DNA of 64,000 nucleotides from Hoeflea sp. (GCA_020637795.1 JACKJT010000001.1:930001-994000), one strand, 5' to 3'. Positions 54,126 through 63,181 are shown, numbered from the stretch's first letter. The notes: generated by a model from the sequence alone, not told the origin. Numbers and translations are program-made.

Positions 54126-56480
54126 GTGAAAAAACACGCAGATGCATCCGGCGAGAGACCGGACACTCTGACCGCCAGTCACTGGGGAACCTATCGCGTC
54201 GCTTATGCGAATGGCCTGCCTTCCCGGTTGACCGGTTTTGAGGCCGATTCCGATCCGTCGCCGATCGGGGACGCCATGCTGGATACGCTCGGTGGGCCAT
54301 GCCGGATCGGTGCGCCGATGGTGCGCAAGGGGTGGCGCGACGGGGAGCGGGCCTTGCGTGGCCGGGACGAATTCACCGAGGTTTCCTGGGACGAAGCGCT
54401 GAACCTTGTCGCAGGCGAACTCGACCGGGTCCGCACCGACCATGGTCACGAGGCCATCTATGCCGGATCCTATGGCTGGGCGAGCGCCGGTCGCTTCCAC
54501 CATGCACAAAGCCAGTTGCGCCGCTTCATGAACCTGTTCGGCGGCTGCTCGGTATCCAAGGACTCCTACAGCTACGCAGCAGCAGAGGTAATCCTGCCGC
54601 ACATTGTCGGATCCATGTCGAAACTGCTGCTGGAGCATACGTCCTGGAAAGCCGTCACCGAAGGCGCAAAACTGGTCGTGTCCTTCGGCGGCCTGGCTCT
54701 GCGCAATGCCCAGATGAACCCCGGCGGTACAGGTAGCCACAGCCAGCGCGCTGACATGCTGGCGGCGCGCAAAGCTGGCGTCGAATTCGTCAATATCAGT
54801 CCCGCTGCAGGCGATGCCATAGCAGAACTGGGAGCCGACTGGCTGCCCATTCGTCCCAACACCGACGTCGCCCTGATGCTTGCGCTTGCGCACACGATCG
54901 TCAGTGAAGGCCGTCACGACACGGCGTTTCTTGCGAGTCATAGCGCCGGTTTGGAGCGGTTTCTGCCCTATCTGACGGGCGCGTCCGACAGAATCCCGAA
55001 GACGGCTGGCTGGGCCGAAGAGATCACCGGCATTCCCGCCGATACAATTGTCACACTCGCCCGGAGGATGGCGTCGACGCCGACCATGATCAATGCCAGC
55101 TGGTCGCTTACCCGGCAGCAAAACGGCGAACAGGCCTACTGGATGCTCGTCGTGCTTGCGGCAATCCTCGGTGGCATCGGGAAGAAAGGCACCGGCTTCG
55201 GCCTCGGCCTCGGTGCGGTCAACAGTGTCGGAAGCCATCGTGCGCACCTGCCTGTCGCAGCATTACCAACGGGGCGCAATCCGGTCGACAGCTTCATTCC
55301 GGTCGCGCGAATTGCCGACATGCTGCTCAATCCCGGTGCGCCGTTTGAATATAACGGGCGGAGCCTGCACTATCCGGATGTCAAGCTGGTCTACTGGGCC
55401 GGTGGCAACCCATTCCATCATCATCAGGATCTCAACCGGCTGCGCAAGGCGTGGGAGCGAATTGAAACCGTCGTGGTGCACGAACCTTTCTGGACACCGC
55501 TCGCCCGCCGCGCCGACATTGTGCTGCCGGCAACCGTGGGCCTGGAGCGAAACGATCTTGCCGCCTCGCCACGCGACAATTTTCTGATCGCTTCGCAACG
55601 CGCTGTCGAACCATTCGGGCAAGCCCGGGATGATCACGCGATTTTCGCTGATCTGGCCAGGCGCCTGCGTCCCAGTGGCTCGAACGAAACCGGTTTTGTT
55701 GCTTCGTTTACGGAAGGGCGGAGCGAAACCGAATGGCTGGGCGAACTTTATGAAGAAACGCGCCAACGTGGAGTTGCGGCTGGCTGCGTCCTGCCAGACT
55801 ACGCGACCTTTCTTGAAACCGGCATGTTCGAGCTGATACCCGAGGATGAGCCAGCTACGATGTTGAAAGCCTTCGGCGACGATCCGGTGGCCAACCCTCT
55901 GCCCACGCCATCGGGGCGTATCGAGATTTTTAGCGAAACGATCGAGCGTTTTGGCCTGCCGGGTCATCCGGTCTGGATCGAACCGGCGGAGTGGCTTGGC
56001 TCGGCACTGGCGAAAACCTATCCGCTGCACCTGATCTCGCACCAGCCGGAACGCCGGCTCCACAGTCAGCTCGATCACGGCTCGCACAGCCTTGCGGGAA
56101 AAATCCATGATCGCGAACCGTGCAGGATGAACCCAAAGGACGCCGCAGGGCGGGGCATTGGCGATGGCGACCTGGTACGGTTGTACAACGGGCGGGGATC
56201 CTGCATCAGCGCCGCGATCCTCGATCCCGGAGTGCGGCCAGGTGTCGTCATGATCGCGACCGGCGCATGGTACGATCCGGACTGGGAAACCGATCCTGAT
56301 TGTTGCAAGCATGGCAATCCCAATACGCTGACAGCAGATCTACCGACATCGATACTCGCGCAGGGGCCAAGTGCGCAGACCTGCCTGATAGATGTTGAGC
56401 GGCTGGCAACGAAGGCTCCAACCGTCACGGCGTTCACTCCGCCACGGGTGATAGACACGAAATCGGAATTCGAAACCTGA
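54126..56480 (+). CDS. BisC/TorZ-like molybdopterin oxidoreductase
   Basis: A 784-aa DMSO-reductase family (type III) enzyme. It starts with GTG 54126 behind GGAGG, as MKKHADASGERPDTLTASHWGTYRV. No twin-arginine signal is present, so it is cytoplasmic like BisC. The Mo-coordinating Ser is in AGSYGWASAGRFHHAQSQLRRF (about S120), and there is no N-terminal 4Fe-4S motif. Bis-MGD contacts include GTGFGLGLGAVNSVG, WAGGNPFHHHQDLNRL and the C-terminal NPNTLTADLPTSILAQGPSAQTCL. Likely substrates are S- or N-oxides such as methionine sulfoxide or biotin sulfoxide. Confidence 0.92.
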   Translation: MKKHADASGERPDTLTASHWGTYRVAYANGLPSRLTGFEADSDPSPIGDAMLDTLGGPCRIGAPMVRKGWRDGERALRGRDEFTEVSWDEALNLVAGELDRVRTDHGHEAIYAGSYGWASAGRFHHAQSQLRRFMNLFGGCSVSKDSYSYAAAEVILPHIVGSMSKLLLEHTSWKAVTEGAKLVVSFGGLALRNAQMNPGGTGSHSQRADMLAARKAGVEFVNISPAAGDAIAELGADWLPIRPNTDVALMLALAHTIVSEGRHDTAFLASHSAGLERFLPYLTGASDRIPKTAGWAEEITGIPADTIVTLARRMASTPTMINASWSLTRQQNGEQAYWMLVVLAAILGGIGKKGTGFGLGLGAVNSVGSHRAHLPVAALPTGRNPVDSFIPVARIADMLLNPGAPFEYNGRSLHYPDVKLVYWAGGNPFHHHQDLNRLRKAWERIETVVVHEPFWTPLARRADIVLPATVGLERNDLAASPRDNFLIASQRAVEPFGQARDDHAIFADLARRLRPSGSNETGFVASFTEGRSETEWLGELYEETRQRGVAAGCVLPDYATFLETGMFELIPEDEPATMLKAFGDDPVANPLPTPSGRIEIFSETIERFGLPGHPVWIEPAEWLGSALAKTYPLHLISHQPERRLHSQLDHGSHSLAGKIHDREPCRMNPKDAAGRGIGDGDLVRLYNGRGSCISAAILDPGVRPGVVMIATGAWYDPDWETDPDCCKHGNPNTLTADLPTSILAQGPSAQTCLIDVERLATKAPTVTAFTPPRVIDTKSEFET

Positions 56481-56994
56481 CGCACTGCTTATGGCATACA
56501 GCAACGAACCATCAGGGCATTGTCAGACCAAAATTCTCGAACGGGCAGCGCGGTCGCCTAGCGTCGCGGAATGACACAGAGATCTCAGGAGCCCGCAGTC
56601 TGGATGGCACGATTGAATGTCCGCTTCGGTCAACTGACGCCGATTAGCGGCCAGTCAGCTTCCGGCCCCATTTCAGACCTTGGAGAACAATCGACGATGT
56701 CACGGTAGGGGATCGCATAACGAACGTTTCGAGACAGCATAGGTAACGGCATGTATTTCGCGTTCGATCGGCAACAGAGGGTGCTTTCTGTCTACGTATC
56801 GAGGAAATATTCACCTACTGGGAGGGCCTCCGACTCCTAATCCGTGTATCGGCGATGAGGCAGTAACGCCGCAGCCATCCATTTCTCACGGAGCCATAAC
56901 GCTCAAATCACGCTCTACTGACGAAGGCCAGCTAGTTGTTGGGCCCTAATCACGCAATGCGGCGCCGAAAATTGCCGGATCGGTGGAGGGAACA
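56481..56994. other. 514-bp gap without a supported gene
   Basis: Neither strand holds a frame with a ribosome site or protein-like composition. No tRNA, terminator or perfect repeat was seen. GC is lower than in the neighbouring genes. The 3' part must carry the promoter of the secreted-protease operon, but no convincing -35/-10 pair was found. Confidence 0.6.
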
Positions 56995-57669
56995 ATGCTG
57001 CTGTTGAAAGGAATTGCAATAGGCGCGCTGGCCATCTCAATGCCAGCTCTTGGCGGTTGCCAAACCGTGATCCACAAATCGGAAAACATCGGAGGCGTCC
57101 GGACTCTGAGCATTGATGCAAAGCAACGAATGCTGCTTGTCTCGGACAAAGGTGGTCGCCTTCACAATGAAATCGTGGCATGCGCCGAACCCAGTCCTGA
57201 CGCACTTGCCGCCCAAGCGGCCGCATTTTCGGTTAGCGGGGCCAAACCGGAGGTTATCTCCGCAGCGCTCAGTGCCTCCAGAAGCGAATCCGCCGCCGCC
57301 ATCGGGCTGAGAACTCAAACCGTCCAGATCCTCCGGGATGGGTATTACCGGATCTGCGAAGCCTACATGAACGGGGCGATCAATTCCGAGGACTACAAGA
57401 AGGTCATCAGCCACGTCGACGGTGTCATTGCCGTCGTCATGGCGATCGATGCCCTGGGCGGCACGGTCTCGGCTCCCGCGATTGCTATTTCAGCTGGAAA
57501 ATCGACCGCCGGCGCCACCGGTTCCGATGCCAGCACCACCATCGATCCGGCCCTTTCAATCGGCATGTTCTCACCGGAGCGCGGCAGTCTTTCTGACGCA
57601 CAGGCCCAAGCGATCGAAAACGTCGTCCGGATGTACCTTCTGCACAAGCAAAAAGCCATGAGACTCTAA
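56995..57669 (+). CDS. Hypothetical lipoprotein of the protease operon
   Basis: A 224-aa lipoprotein. The signal peptide MLLLKGIAIGALAISMPALGGC has a lipobox LGGC with Cys22 as the modified residue. The mature part contains QRMLLVSDKGG, ACAEPSPDALAAQAAAFSVSG and SESAAAIGLRTQTVQILRDGYYRICEAYMNGAI, a block I recognise from unnamed bacterial lipoproteins. The C-terminus reads GSLSDAQAQAIENVVRMYLLHKQ. The ATG at 56995 follows GGTGGAGGG. First gene of a four-gene secreted-protein operon; 42 bp precede the first protease. Confidence 0.82.
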   Translation: MLLLKGIAIGALAISMPALGGCQTVIHKSENIGGVRTLSIDAKQRMLLVSDKGGRLHNEIVACAEPSPDALAAQAAAFSVSGAKPEVISAALSASRSESAAAIGLRTQTVQILRDGYYRICEAYMNGAINSEDYKKVISHVDGVIAVVMAIDALGGTVSAPAIAISAGKSTAGATGSDASTTIDPALSIGMFSPERGSLSDAQAQAIENVVRMYLLHKQKAMRL

Positions 57670-57711
57670 ATTGACGGGCCGCAAAGCAACTTAAACCAAG
57701 GATCGTTCGAG

Positions 57712-59271
57712 ATGACCAACAATGGTTCAGAATTGACTGCCCGAATTGTGGTCACAGGGCTCACCATGACCGCTGTCACGCTGTTCGCCACCTCCGCCGG
57801 ATCATCGGATCTGAATACGCTTCGGACCGTCGAAGCGGCCGCCGCTGCGATCATCAAGGGAAACCCGGATCCGCAATCGCTTGCCCGAAGCCGGGAAATC
57901 CTGAACGAGGCTGGCTTTGTCAAAAGCCTGATGTCCTTGGACATCGGCGGGCAAATCGTAATTGGTAATACTAACGCGCTTTCAACCTACCTCGATCCCC
58001 AGGTTCAACCCTACGCCGATGCCATCTTCGATCCCGCGGCCCGGAATGCGGCACTATTCCAGTCGATGAAACTGAACGAACAGCTCGAATACATGACAAT
58101 GGCGGATTTTTCCGCCGTGGCGGAGACCTGGCAAGTCACAAACCCCGAATCTCAACGCACGGGTTGGACCGCAACGCCTTTTCCCTATGCCATCAACGGC
58201 CAGCCGGTGATGCGCTATGACAGGTCATTCAATGGTCGGCAGTCGACCGAATGGGGGGTTGCCGGCAAGCCGGCTTGGGTGGTGCCTGATGAGTTGGCCA
58301 GGGCCAGTGCAGAATTCATGGAGAAGTTTTTCGATCCTGAAGTCCGCGCCAAGATGACGGACGGCAAGGAACCCGGGCAGTTCAATCAATTCATAATGGA
58401 TTTCGCCAGCGGTGTCGGCGGTTCCGGAACAGGCGATCTGAACTTGCCCGACGAACCGGACTGCACCCTCCTGCCCGGCACCGAGAACTGTTTCGCACCG
58501 GCGATCGCGATCCACGACAACAATGAAACCACCTGCTCGGGCACGCTGATCGGCGCGGAGTGGGTGCTGGCGGCAAGCCACTGTTTCTGCCGTCTCGATC
58601 CGACCCATGTGACGCTTGGATCGAAGGTCTATGATGACGGCGCCGTGATAACGTCGCCGGCCCTGACCGTCGGGTTTGCGGGAGAAGTCCAGCACCACGA
58701 TCCCGAATTCTGCACACGTTACAACGGACCGGATGAAGAGAGCGCCTACACAGCGCCCGACCTGGCGCTCGTCAAGCTGGCCAGGCCCCTGCAGCACCCG
58801 ACCAAGCCACTTGCTGCCGTGCTGGGCACGTCCGCTTTGCTCAACCAGATCAATCTTGCCGAGATGGTGGGTTTCGGGGCGACCGAATACAACGATGAGG
58901 GCGGCAAGAAGCTTGTCGTATCCGTGATGATTGCCTCCAAGGACTGCGCAGGCGCCTCCGATGTCGAGCAGTACAAATGTCTGGCCGGCAGGGAACTGGT
59001 GGCCATCGACCCCAATGGCAAGAAGGATTCCTGCAACGGTGACAGCGGTGGCGGAGTCTATGCAAGGCTCGAGAACGGCAACATTGCCCTTCTCGCGGTC
59101 GTCTCCCGTGGGACCAGGAACTCGTGCGGCGCGGGCGGGATCTATGTGCTGACGACGACCGATGACATTCGCCTTTGGCTGGCAAAGCATGTCCCCGATC
59201 TTCGCATAGCGGAACCCCAGGTGGAGCTTGCCGCCGATCTTCGCGCTCTCAACGCGCCCGACAACAACTAG
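57712..59271 (+). CDS. Secreted trypsin-like serine protease with novel N-terminal region
   Basis: A 519-aa protein. The first ~245 residues begin with a hydrophobic export signal (RIVVTGLTMTAVTLFATSAGS) and then a region of unknown fold (LMSLDIGGQIVIGNTNALSTYLD, YDRSFNGRQSTEWGVAGKPAWVVPDELARASAEFME). The S1 domain follows, with His290 (EWVLAASHCFC), Asp350 (DLALVKLARPL) and Ser445 (KDSCNGDSGGG). The Asp six residues before the Ser predicts Arg/Lys specificity. No I-V-x-G zymogen N-terminus is visible, so activation differs from trypsin. About ten Cys suggest disulfides. It stops 18 bp before the second protease gene. Confidence 0.88.
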   Translation: MTNNGSELTARIVVTGLTMTAVTLFATSAGSSDLNTLRTVEAAAAAIIKGNPDPQSLARSREILNEAGFVKSLMSLDIGGQIVIGNTNALSTYLDPQVQPYADAIFDPAARNAALFQSMKLNEQLEYMTMADFSAVAETWQVTNPESQRTGWTATPFPYAINGQPVMRYDRSFNGRQSTEWGVAGKPAWVVPDELARASAEFMEKFFDPEVRAKMTDGKEPGQFNQFIMDFASGVGGSGTGDLNLPDEPDCTLLPGTENCFAPAIAIHDNNETTCSGTLIGAEWVLAASHCFCRLDPTHVTLGSKVYDDGAVITSPALTVGFAGEVQHHDPEFCTRYNGPDEESAYTAPDLALVKLARPLQHPTKPLAAVLGTSALLNQINLAEMVGFGATEYNDEGGKKLVVSVMIASKDCAGASDVEQYKCLAGRELVAIDPNGKKDSCNGDSGGGVYARLENGNIALLAVVSRGTRNSCGAGGIYVLTTTDDIRLWLAKHVPDLRIAEPQVELAADLRALNAPDNN

Positions 59272-59289
59272 GACCACGGAGAAGACATC

Positions 59290-60348
59290 ATGAAAACCTT
59301 GCTCAAGATCCTTGCTTTGGCAAGCGCCGCCTTAGTCACACTGCCGGCGAGCCTTTCCCTGGCCCAGCCGAGCGAAACGGAATTCGAGCGCCAGGCTTCG
59401 CAGGCGCGGTCGATCGAACGCATTCAGCGCGATTACGCATCCAGGGCGGATGACACCGCATCCGCAAGATCGCTGGCCCGCGGCCCCCGCATCATCAACG
59501 GCCGGCCGATCGCCAATGACGCGAAAAACTGGGAATGGACGGTCTCGATCCAGCGCCGCAACAACCACTCGTGCGGCGGCGCGTTCATATCACCCGGATA
59601 CACCGCAAGCGGCAAAGGCGTGGTCTGGCGGGACGATGATACCGAACCGGTCTGGGTAGTGACTGCGGCGCACTGCATAACCGAACTCGAACTCAACCTG
59701 ATCGAGCGGGGCGAACTCACGGCCGTGTCCGGCGATGTTTCTCTCGCCAGGCGAGACGAGTTCGGCAAGAACAGGAGGCTCGACAGCCAGAAAGTGATCG
59801 CCGCCTATCTGCATCCCGACTACGACCCCGATACAAATGCCAACGACATCGCGCTGCTGCAGCTGGAAGAACTGGAAAATCCCGTCAGCAATCGCCGCCG
59901 GTCCATCGGCATCGCACAGGATACGCAGCAGTCATGGCTTTACGCGCCCTACACGGCGCTCAACGTCATGGGCTGGGGAACAACCCTTGAAGGCGGCTTC
60001 CTGTCGGAGACGTTGCAGCAAGTCCGCGTGCCTTTCGTGGAACAGGCCCAGTGCGCCGGCAGCTATGCATCGGCAAGCAACATGGGGATGTCGGCGGGCA
60101 TGATCTGCGCCGGTTTCAGCTCCGGGGGCTATGATTCCTGCCAGGGCGACAGTGGTGGCCCCCTTGCCTATATCCCGGCGCCAGGGGTGCCGTCACCCAC
60201 CCGCAGCGCCGTTCTGGCGGGCGTGGTCAGTTGGGGTGCGGGCTGCGCCCGGCCCAATCTTTTTGGCGTTTACACCAGCGCACTCGCCTACCGAGGCTGG
60301 ATGGCCAGAACCATCCGTCAGGCCGAAACACACGACACGAACAACTGA
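59290..60348 (+). CDS. Secreted trypsin-like serine protease with zymogen site
   Basis: A 352-aa S1 protease. The signal peptide is LLKILALASAALVTLPASLSLAQ. An Arg-rich propeptide ends in LARGPR67, followed by IINGRPIA, the classic activation N-terminus. The triad is His128 (VWVVTAAHCI), Asp186 (NANDIALLQL) and Ser288 (YDSCQGDSGGP). The Asp of YDSC predicts cleavage after Arg or Lys, so it may activate itself or be activated by the preceding protease. MGWGTTLEGG and GVVSWGAGCARPNLFGVYT are typical of animal-like trypsins. ATG 59290 follows GGAGAAG. Confidence 0.93.
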   Translation: MKTLLKILALASAALVTLPASLSLAQPSETEFERQASQARSIERIQRDYASRADDTASARSLARGPRIINGRPIANDAKNWEWTVSIQRRNNHSCGGAFISPGYTASGKGVVWRDDDTEPVWVVTAAHCITELELNLIERGELTAVSGDVSLARRDEFGKNRRLDSQKVIAAYLHPDYDPDTNANDIALLQLEELENPVSNRRRSIGIAQDTQQSWLYAPYTALNVMGWGTTLEGGFLSETLQQVRVPFVEQAQCAGSYASASNMGMSAGMICAGFSSGGYDSCQGDSGGPLAYIPAPGVPSPTRSAVLAGVVSWGAGCARPNLFGVYTSALAYRGWMARTIRQAETHDTNN

Positions 60349-60359
60349 AGGGAAATGTC

Positions 60360-61079
60360 ATGCTCAAACATACGCTTCTCACTATCGGCCTTCTGACGGC
60401 GACGCCGGCCTCCGCCGACTGGTTCAAGGGCAATCTGGTCCTCACTCCGCCCGACTGTCAGAAGTTGCCCGGATACGCATGCAGGTTGGCCGAACCGCTG
60501 CAATACCACTCATCCGAAACCGGGCTGACATGGCAGGCCGACCAATGGCAGGACGGTAATGGGCAGTCAGGAACCACCGACGGCGCGTCGATACCTCTTT
60601 GGGCTCAGAAAATCATCGGTGATCCATACGATGAGTCTTATCTGAAAGCCGCGGTCATTCACGATCACTACTGCTACAAGGAAAACCATGTTCGATCCTG
60701 GCGGCAGACGCACCGCATGTTCTACACCGCATTGACGCATCTGGGTCTCCCCAGGGCCAAGGCAAAGGTCATGTATTTCGCCGTCTATCTCGCCGGACCC
60801 AAATGGGTGGATATTGTTCCCGGTGAGGATTGCGGCGAAAACTGCGTCAAGAATATCCCGTATAGCGGAATCCGTTTGGACAGTGACCGGTTTGATGATC
60901 AGGAGCTTCAGGCCCAGATATCAGCCATGAACATGCGGCTTTCTGCCGGTGATGAGCTATCGCTTGAAGAACTCGAGGCTGCTGCGGAGCGTGCGGATTC
61001 CGATGATTTCTTCTACAGGAACGGCGACACCTACGAGGCCAAAGGGGCGGGAGACGTGGAAGTCATCCCGCGGAGCTGA
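60360..61079 (+). CDS. Exported DUF1353 protein
   Basis: A 239-aa protein with a short signal peptide (MLKHTLLTIGLLTATPASA, then DWFKGN). The DUF1353 core is GQSGTTDGASIPLWAQKIIGDPYDESYLKAAVIHDHYCYKENHVRSWRQTHRMFYTALTHLGLPRAKAKVMYFAVYLAGP. His and Asp residues of the VIHDHYC and RQTHRMF segments suggest a metal or catalytic site; phage tail-associated DUF1353 proteins have the same pattern. The C-terminal 70 residues are acidic. It starts 11 bp after the second protease, completing the operon. Confidence 0.87.
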   Translation: MLKHTLLTIGLLTATPASADWFKGNLVLTPPDCQKLPGYACRLAEPLQYHSSETGLTWQADQWQDGNGQSGTTDGASIPLWAQKIIGDPYDESYLKAAVIHDHYCYKENHVRSWRQTHRMFYTALTHLGLPRAKAKVMYFAVYLAGPKWVDIVPGEDCGENCVKNIPYSGIRLDSDRFDDQELQAQISAMNMRLSAGDELSLEELEAAAERADSDDFFYRNGDTYEAKGAGDVEVIPRS

Positions 61080-61415
61080 CGGCGACCGGGTCAGACTTCG
61101 ACATCGTGCAATTTGTGAAAGCCCACCGACCGAATAGTGGCCGCAGGATACTCCCGATCCGCTCTCAATCTGGAATGCGCGAAACCAGGTTCGAGTTTGC
61201 CCGGCTCAGTGAGGCGTCACGTGCTCTCTTCTCATCGCGGGACCGTAACCGAAGCACGGAGGGATGCCCACTCAGGAAATCGTTCCTGACAAAGCCGGTC
61301 AATCAGTACTAGTGTGACAAAGACCTTCGAAGCCGTTAGTATTTGCAAAAATGAAATTGCAACTGCACTATCCTTCAGCTCAGGTTGCGAACCAGGCGGG
61401 ACAGTGGGGCATCGA
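61080..61415. other. Intergenic region before the truncated regulator
   Basis: No gene or terminator is supported. A GTG-initiated extension of the next frame to 61314 lacks a ribosome site and homology. Confidence 0.5.
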
Positions 61416-61772
61416 ATGAATATTGTGAGCGGTGATGACATATCTCCCAGCTCGCCCGATGACAATCTAAGGCTTGAGATAATCGGGGGGATATCACTCT
61501 ATTTGGGGGGTGTCCCTATACTGACGGGCAAGCGGAAAGCACTGGCGTTGATCGCCTACATATGCGCTGAGCAACGTCATTTTCTCACAAGAGAGTTTGC
61601 AGCAGACTTCCTCTGGAGCGAGTTCCCCGAGGCCCAGGCGAGAGGTTCGCTGCGACAAGTCCTCTCGGAAGTAAAAAGAGTGTTGGCACAGACCATGCTT
61701 TGGGAGGCCGATCGCACATCGATCAGGATGGATTTGAACCGCGTATCCGTCGACCTGTCCGTCGTCGAATGA
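61416..61772 (+). pseudogene. Truncated SARP/BTAD-type regulator (N-terminal wHTH only)
   Basis: A 118-codon remnant starting MNIVSGDDISPSS at 61416 behind GTGGGG. The segment LRLEIIGGISLYLGGVPILTGKRKALALIAYICAEQRHFLTREFAADFLWSEFPEAQARGSLRQVLSEVKRVL is the OmpR-like DNA-binding domain of transcriptional activators with a BTAD domain. In intact proteins this is followed by several hundred residues. Here the frame stops two bases before the IS3 end at 61775, so the rest was lost with the insertion. Probably non-functional. Confidence 0.8.
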
Positions 61773-61829
61773 TTTGAGACTTTTTGGGCTCTGGAAGAGT
61801 GGAGTTTCCGGCTCGGTTTGCGGGTTCAT

Positions 61830-62810
61830 TTAAGCCGCTTTGGCTTGGTGGTTCAAGCGGCGCTGTTTGATGGTGTCTCGTTTAATCCTTTCGCGTTCGA
61901 GCAGGATGGTCTGGCCGCGTCCGAAGTAGACGTCGGCCGGGGTGAGATTGTGGAGGCTCTCGTGGTATCGGCGATGGTTGTAGTGCTCGATGAAGGCCGC
62001 GATCTGGGCTTCGAGGTCTTCCTTGAAGAAGTAGTTTTCGAGGAGGATGCGGTTCTTCAACGTCTGATGCCAGCGTTCGATTTTCCCTTGTGTCTGCGGA
62101 TGGCCGGGAGCGCCGTGAACCTGGTCGATCTTGTATGTCTCCAGCCATTCACCGAGATCAGAGGCGACATAACACGGACCGTTGTCGGACAGCAGGCGCG
62201 GCCGGTGTTCGACCTTGACCTTGTCGCAGCCTGAGGCTGCCAGCGCCAGGTCGAGCGTGTCGGTGACATCATCGACTTTCATACCGGTGCACAGCTTCCA
62301 GGCGATGATGTAGCGGGAGTAATCGTCGAGAATAGTCGACAGGTAGAACCATCCCCAGCCGATGACCTTCAGATAGGTGAAGTCGGTCTGCCACATCTCG
62401 TTCGGCCGCGTGGTCTTGTCCTTGAACTCGTCGTTGGCCTTGATGACGATATAGGCTGGTGACGTGATCAGGTCATGGGCCTTGAGCAGGCGGTAGACAG
62501 AAGCCTCTGATACGAAATAGCTTTCCGTATCGGTGAACTTCACCGCCAGTTCGCGCGGCGACAGATCGGCGTGGTCCAGCGCCATTTCGATGATCCTGCC
62601 CCTGATATCGTCTGGAATGCGGTTCCACACCCGTGGCGGCGCGGACGTCCGGTCTTCCAGTCCCTTGACACCGTGGGTCTGGAACCGGTCACACCATCTG
62701 TAAAATGTTGGCCTGGGAATGCCGAGCTTTTCGAGGGTTTGCCGGACCGACAGATGTGACTGCTCGACCAACCGGATGATCTCAAGCTTTTCGGTGGCGG
62801 GATATCTCAT
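61830..62810 (-). CDS. IS3-family transposase OrfB (DDE integrase core)
   Basis: A 326-aa protein. The N-terminal HTH is LEIIRLVEQSHLSVRQTLEKLGIPRPTFYRW and a second HTH is DLSPRELAVKF...SEASVYRLLKAHDL. The rve core has Asp in MWQTDFTYLKV, Asp in RLLSDNGPCYVA and Glu in TQGKIERWHQTLKNRI. Its start overlaps the orfA stop in ATGA, so it is translated separately rather than by the usual -1 frameshift. Frame intact. Confidence 0.95.
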   Translation of the reverse strand: MRYPATEKLEIIRLVEQSHLSVRQTLEKLGIPRPTFYRWCDRFQTHGVKGLEDRTSAPPRVWNRIPDDIRGRIIEMALDHADLSPRELAVKFTDTESYFVSEASVYRLLKAHDLITSPAYIVIKANDEFKDKTTRPNEMWQTDFTYLKVIGWGWFYLSTILDDYSRYIIAWKLCTGMKVDDVTDTLDLALAASGCDKVKVEHRPRLLSDNGPCYVASDLGEWLETYKIDQVHGAPGHPQTQGKIERWHQTLKNRILLENYFFKEDLEAQIAAFIEHYNHRRYHESLHNLTPADVYFGRGQTILLERERIKRDTIKQRRLNHQAKAA

Positions 62811-63181
62811 TCGTCGTCGCCCCCATGCCCGATCATGCTTTTTTTGAGCAGGCGGTTCTCCAGGGTGAGGTCGGCCAGCGCCTCCTTCAGGTCGCGGCTC
62901 TCCCTACGCAGCGCCTTCACCTCGTCACTCGTTGCCGAACGGGAGGTATCGCCTGCAAGGCGCTTCTTGCCAGCTTCGAGGAATTCCTTCGACCAGCTAT
63001 AATACAGGCTTTCGGCGATCCCCTCACGGCGGCAGATCGCGGCGATACTGTCTTCGCCACGCAGGCCTTCCAGGACGATCCGGATTTTGTCCTCGGCCGA
63101 ATGATGCTTGCGCGTGGCGCGGCGGATGTCTTTGAGCGTCTTCTCGGCCATCGATGTCTGCGGCCCGGATTTTTGTCTCAT
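62807..63181 (-). CDS. IS3-family transposase OrfA
   Basis: A 124-aa DNA-binding subunit. It starts MRQKSGPQTSMAEKTLKD at 63181 or at the inner Met of MAEKTLKD; an open frame reaches 63232. The HTH is HSAEDKIRIVLEGLRGEDSIAAICRREGIAESLYYSWSKEFLEAGKKRL, followed by a leucine-zipper-like helix VKALRRESRDLKEALADLTLENRLLKKSM. Confidence 0.93.
   Translation of the reverse strand: MRQKSGPQTSMAEKTLKDIRRATRKHHSAEDKIRIVLEGLRGEDSIAAICRREGIAESLYYSWSKEFLEAGKKRLAGDTSRSATSDEVKALRRESRDLKEALADLTLENRLLKKSMIGHGGDDE

Noticed and set aside
62800..62815. -1 programmed frameshift between IS3 orfA and orfB
   Set aside because: The two frames meet in an ATGA overlap with a proper start codon for orfB, and no slippery A6G-type run is present.
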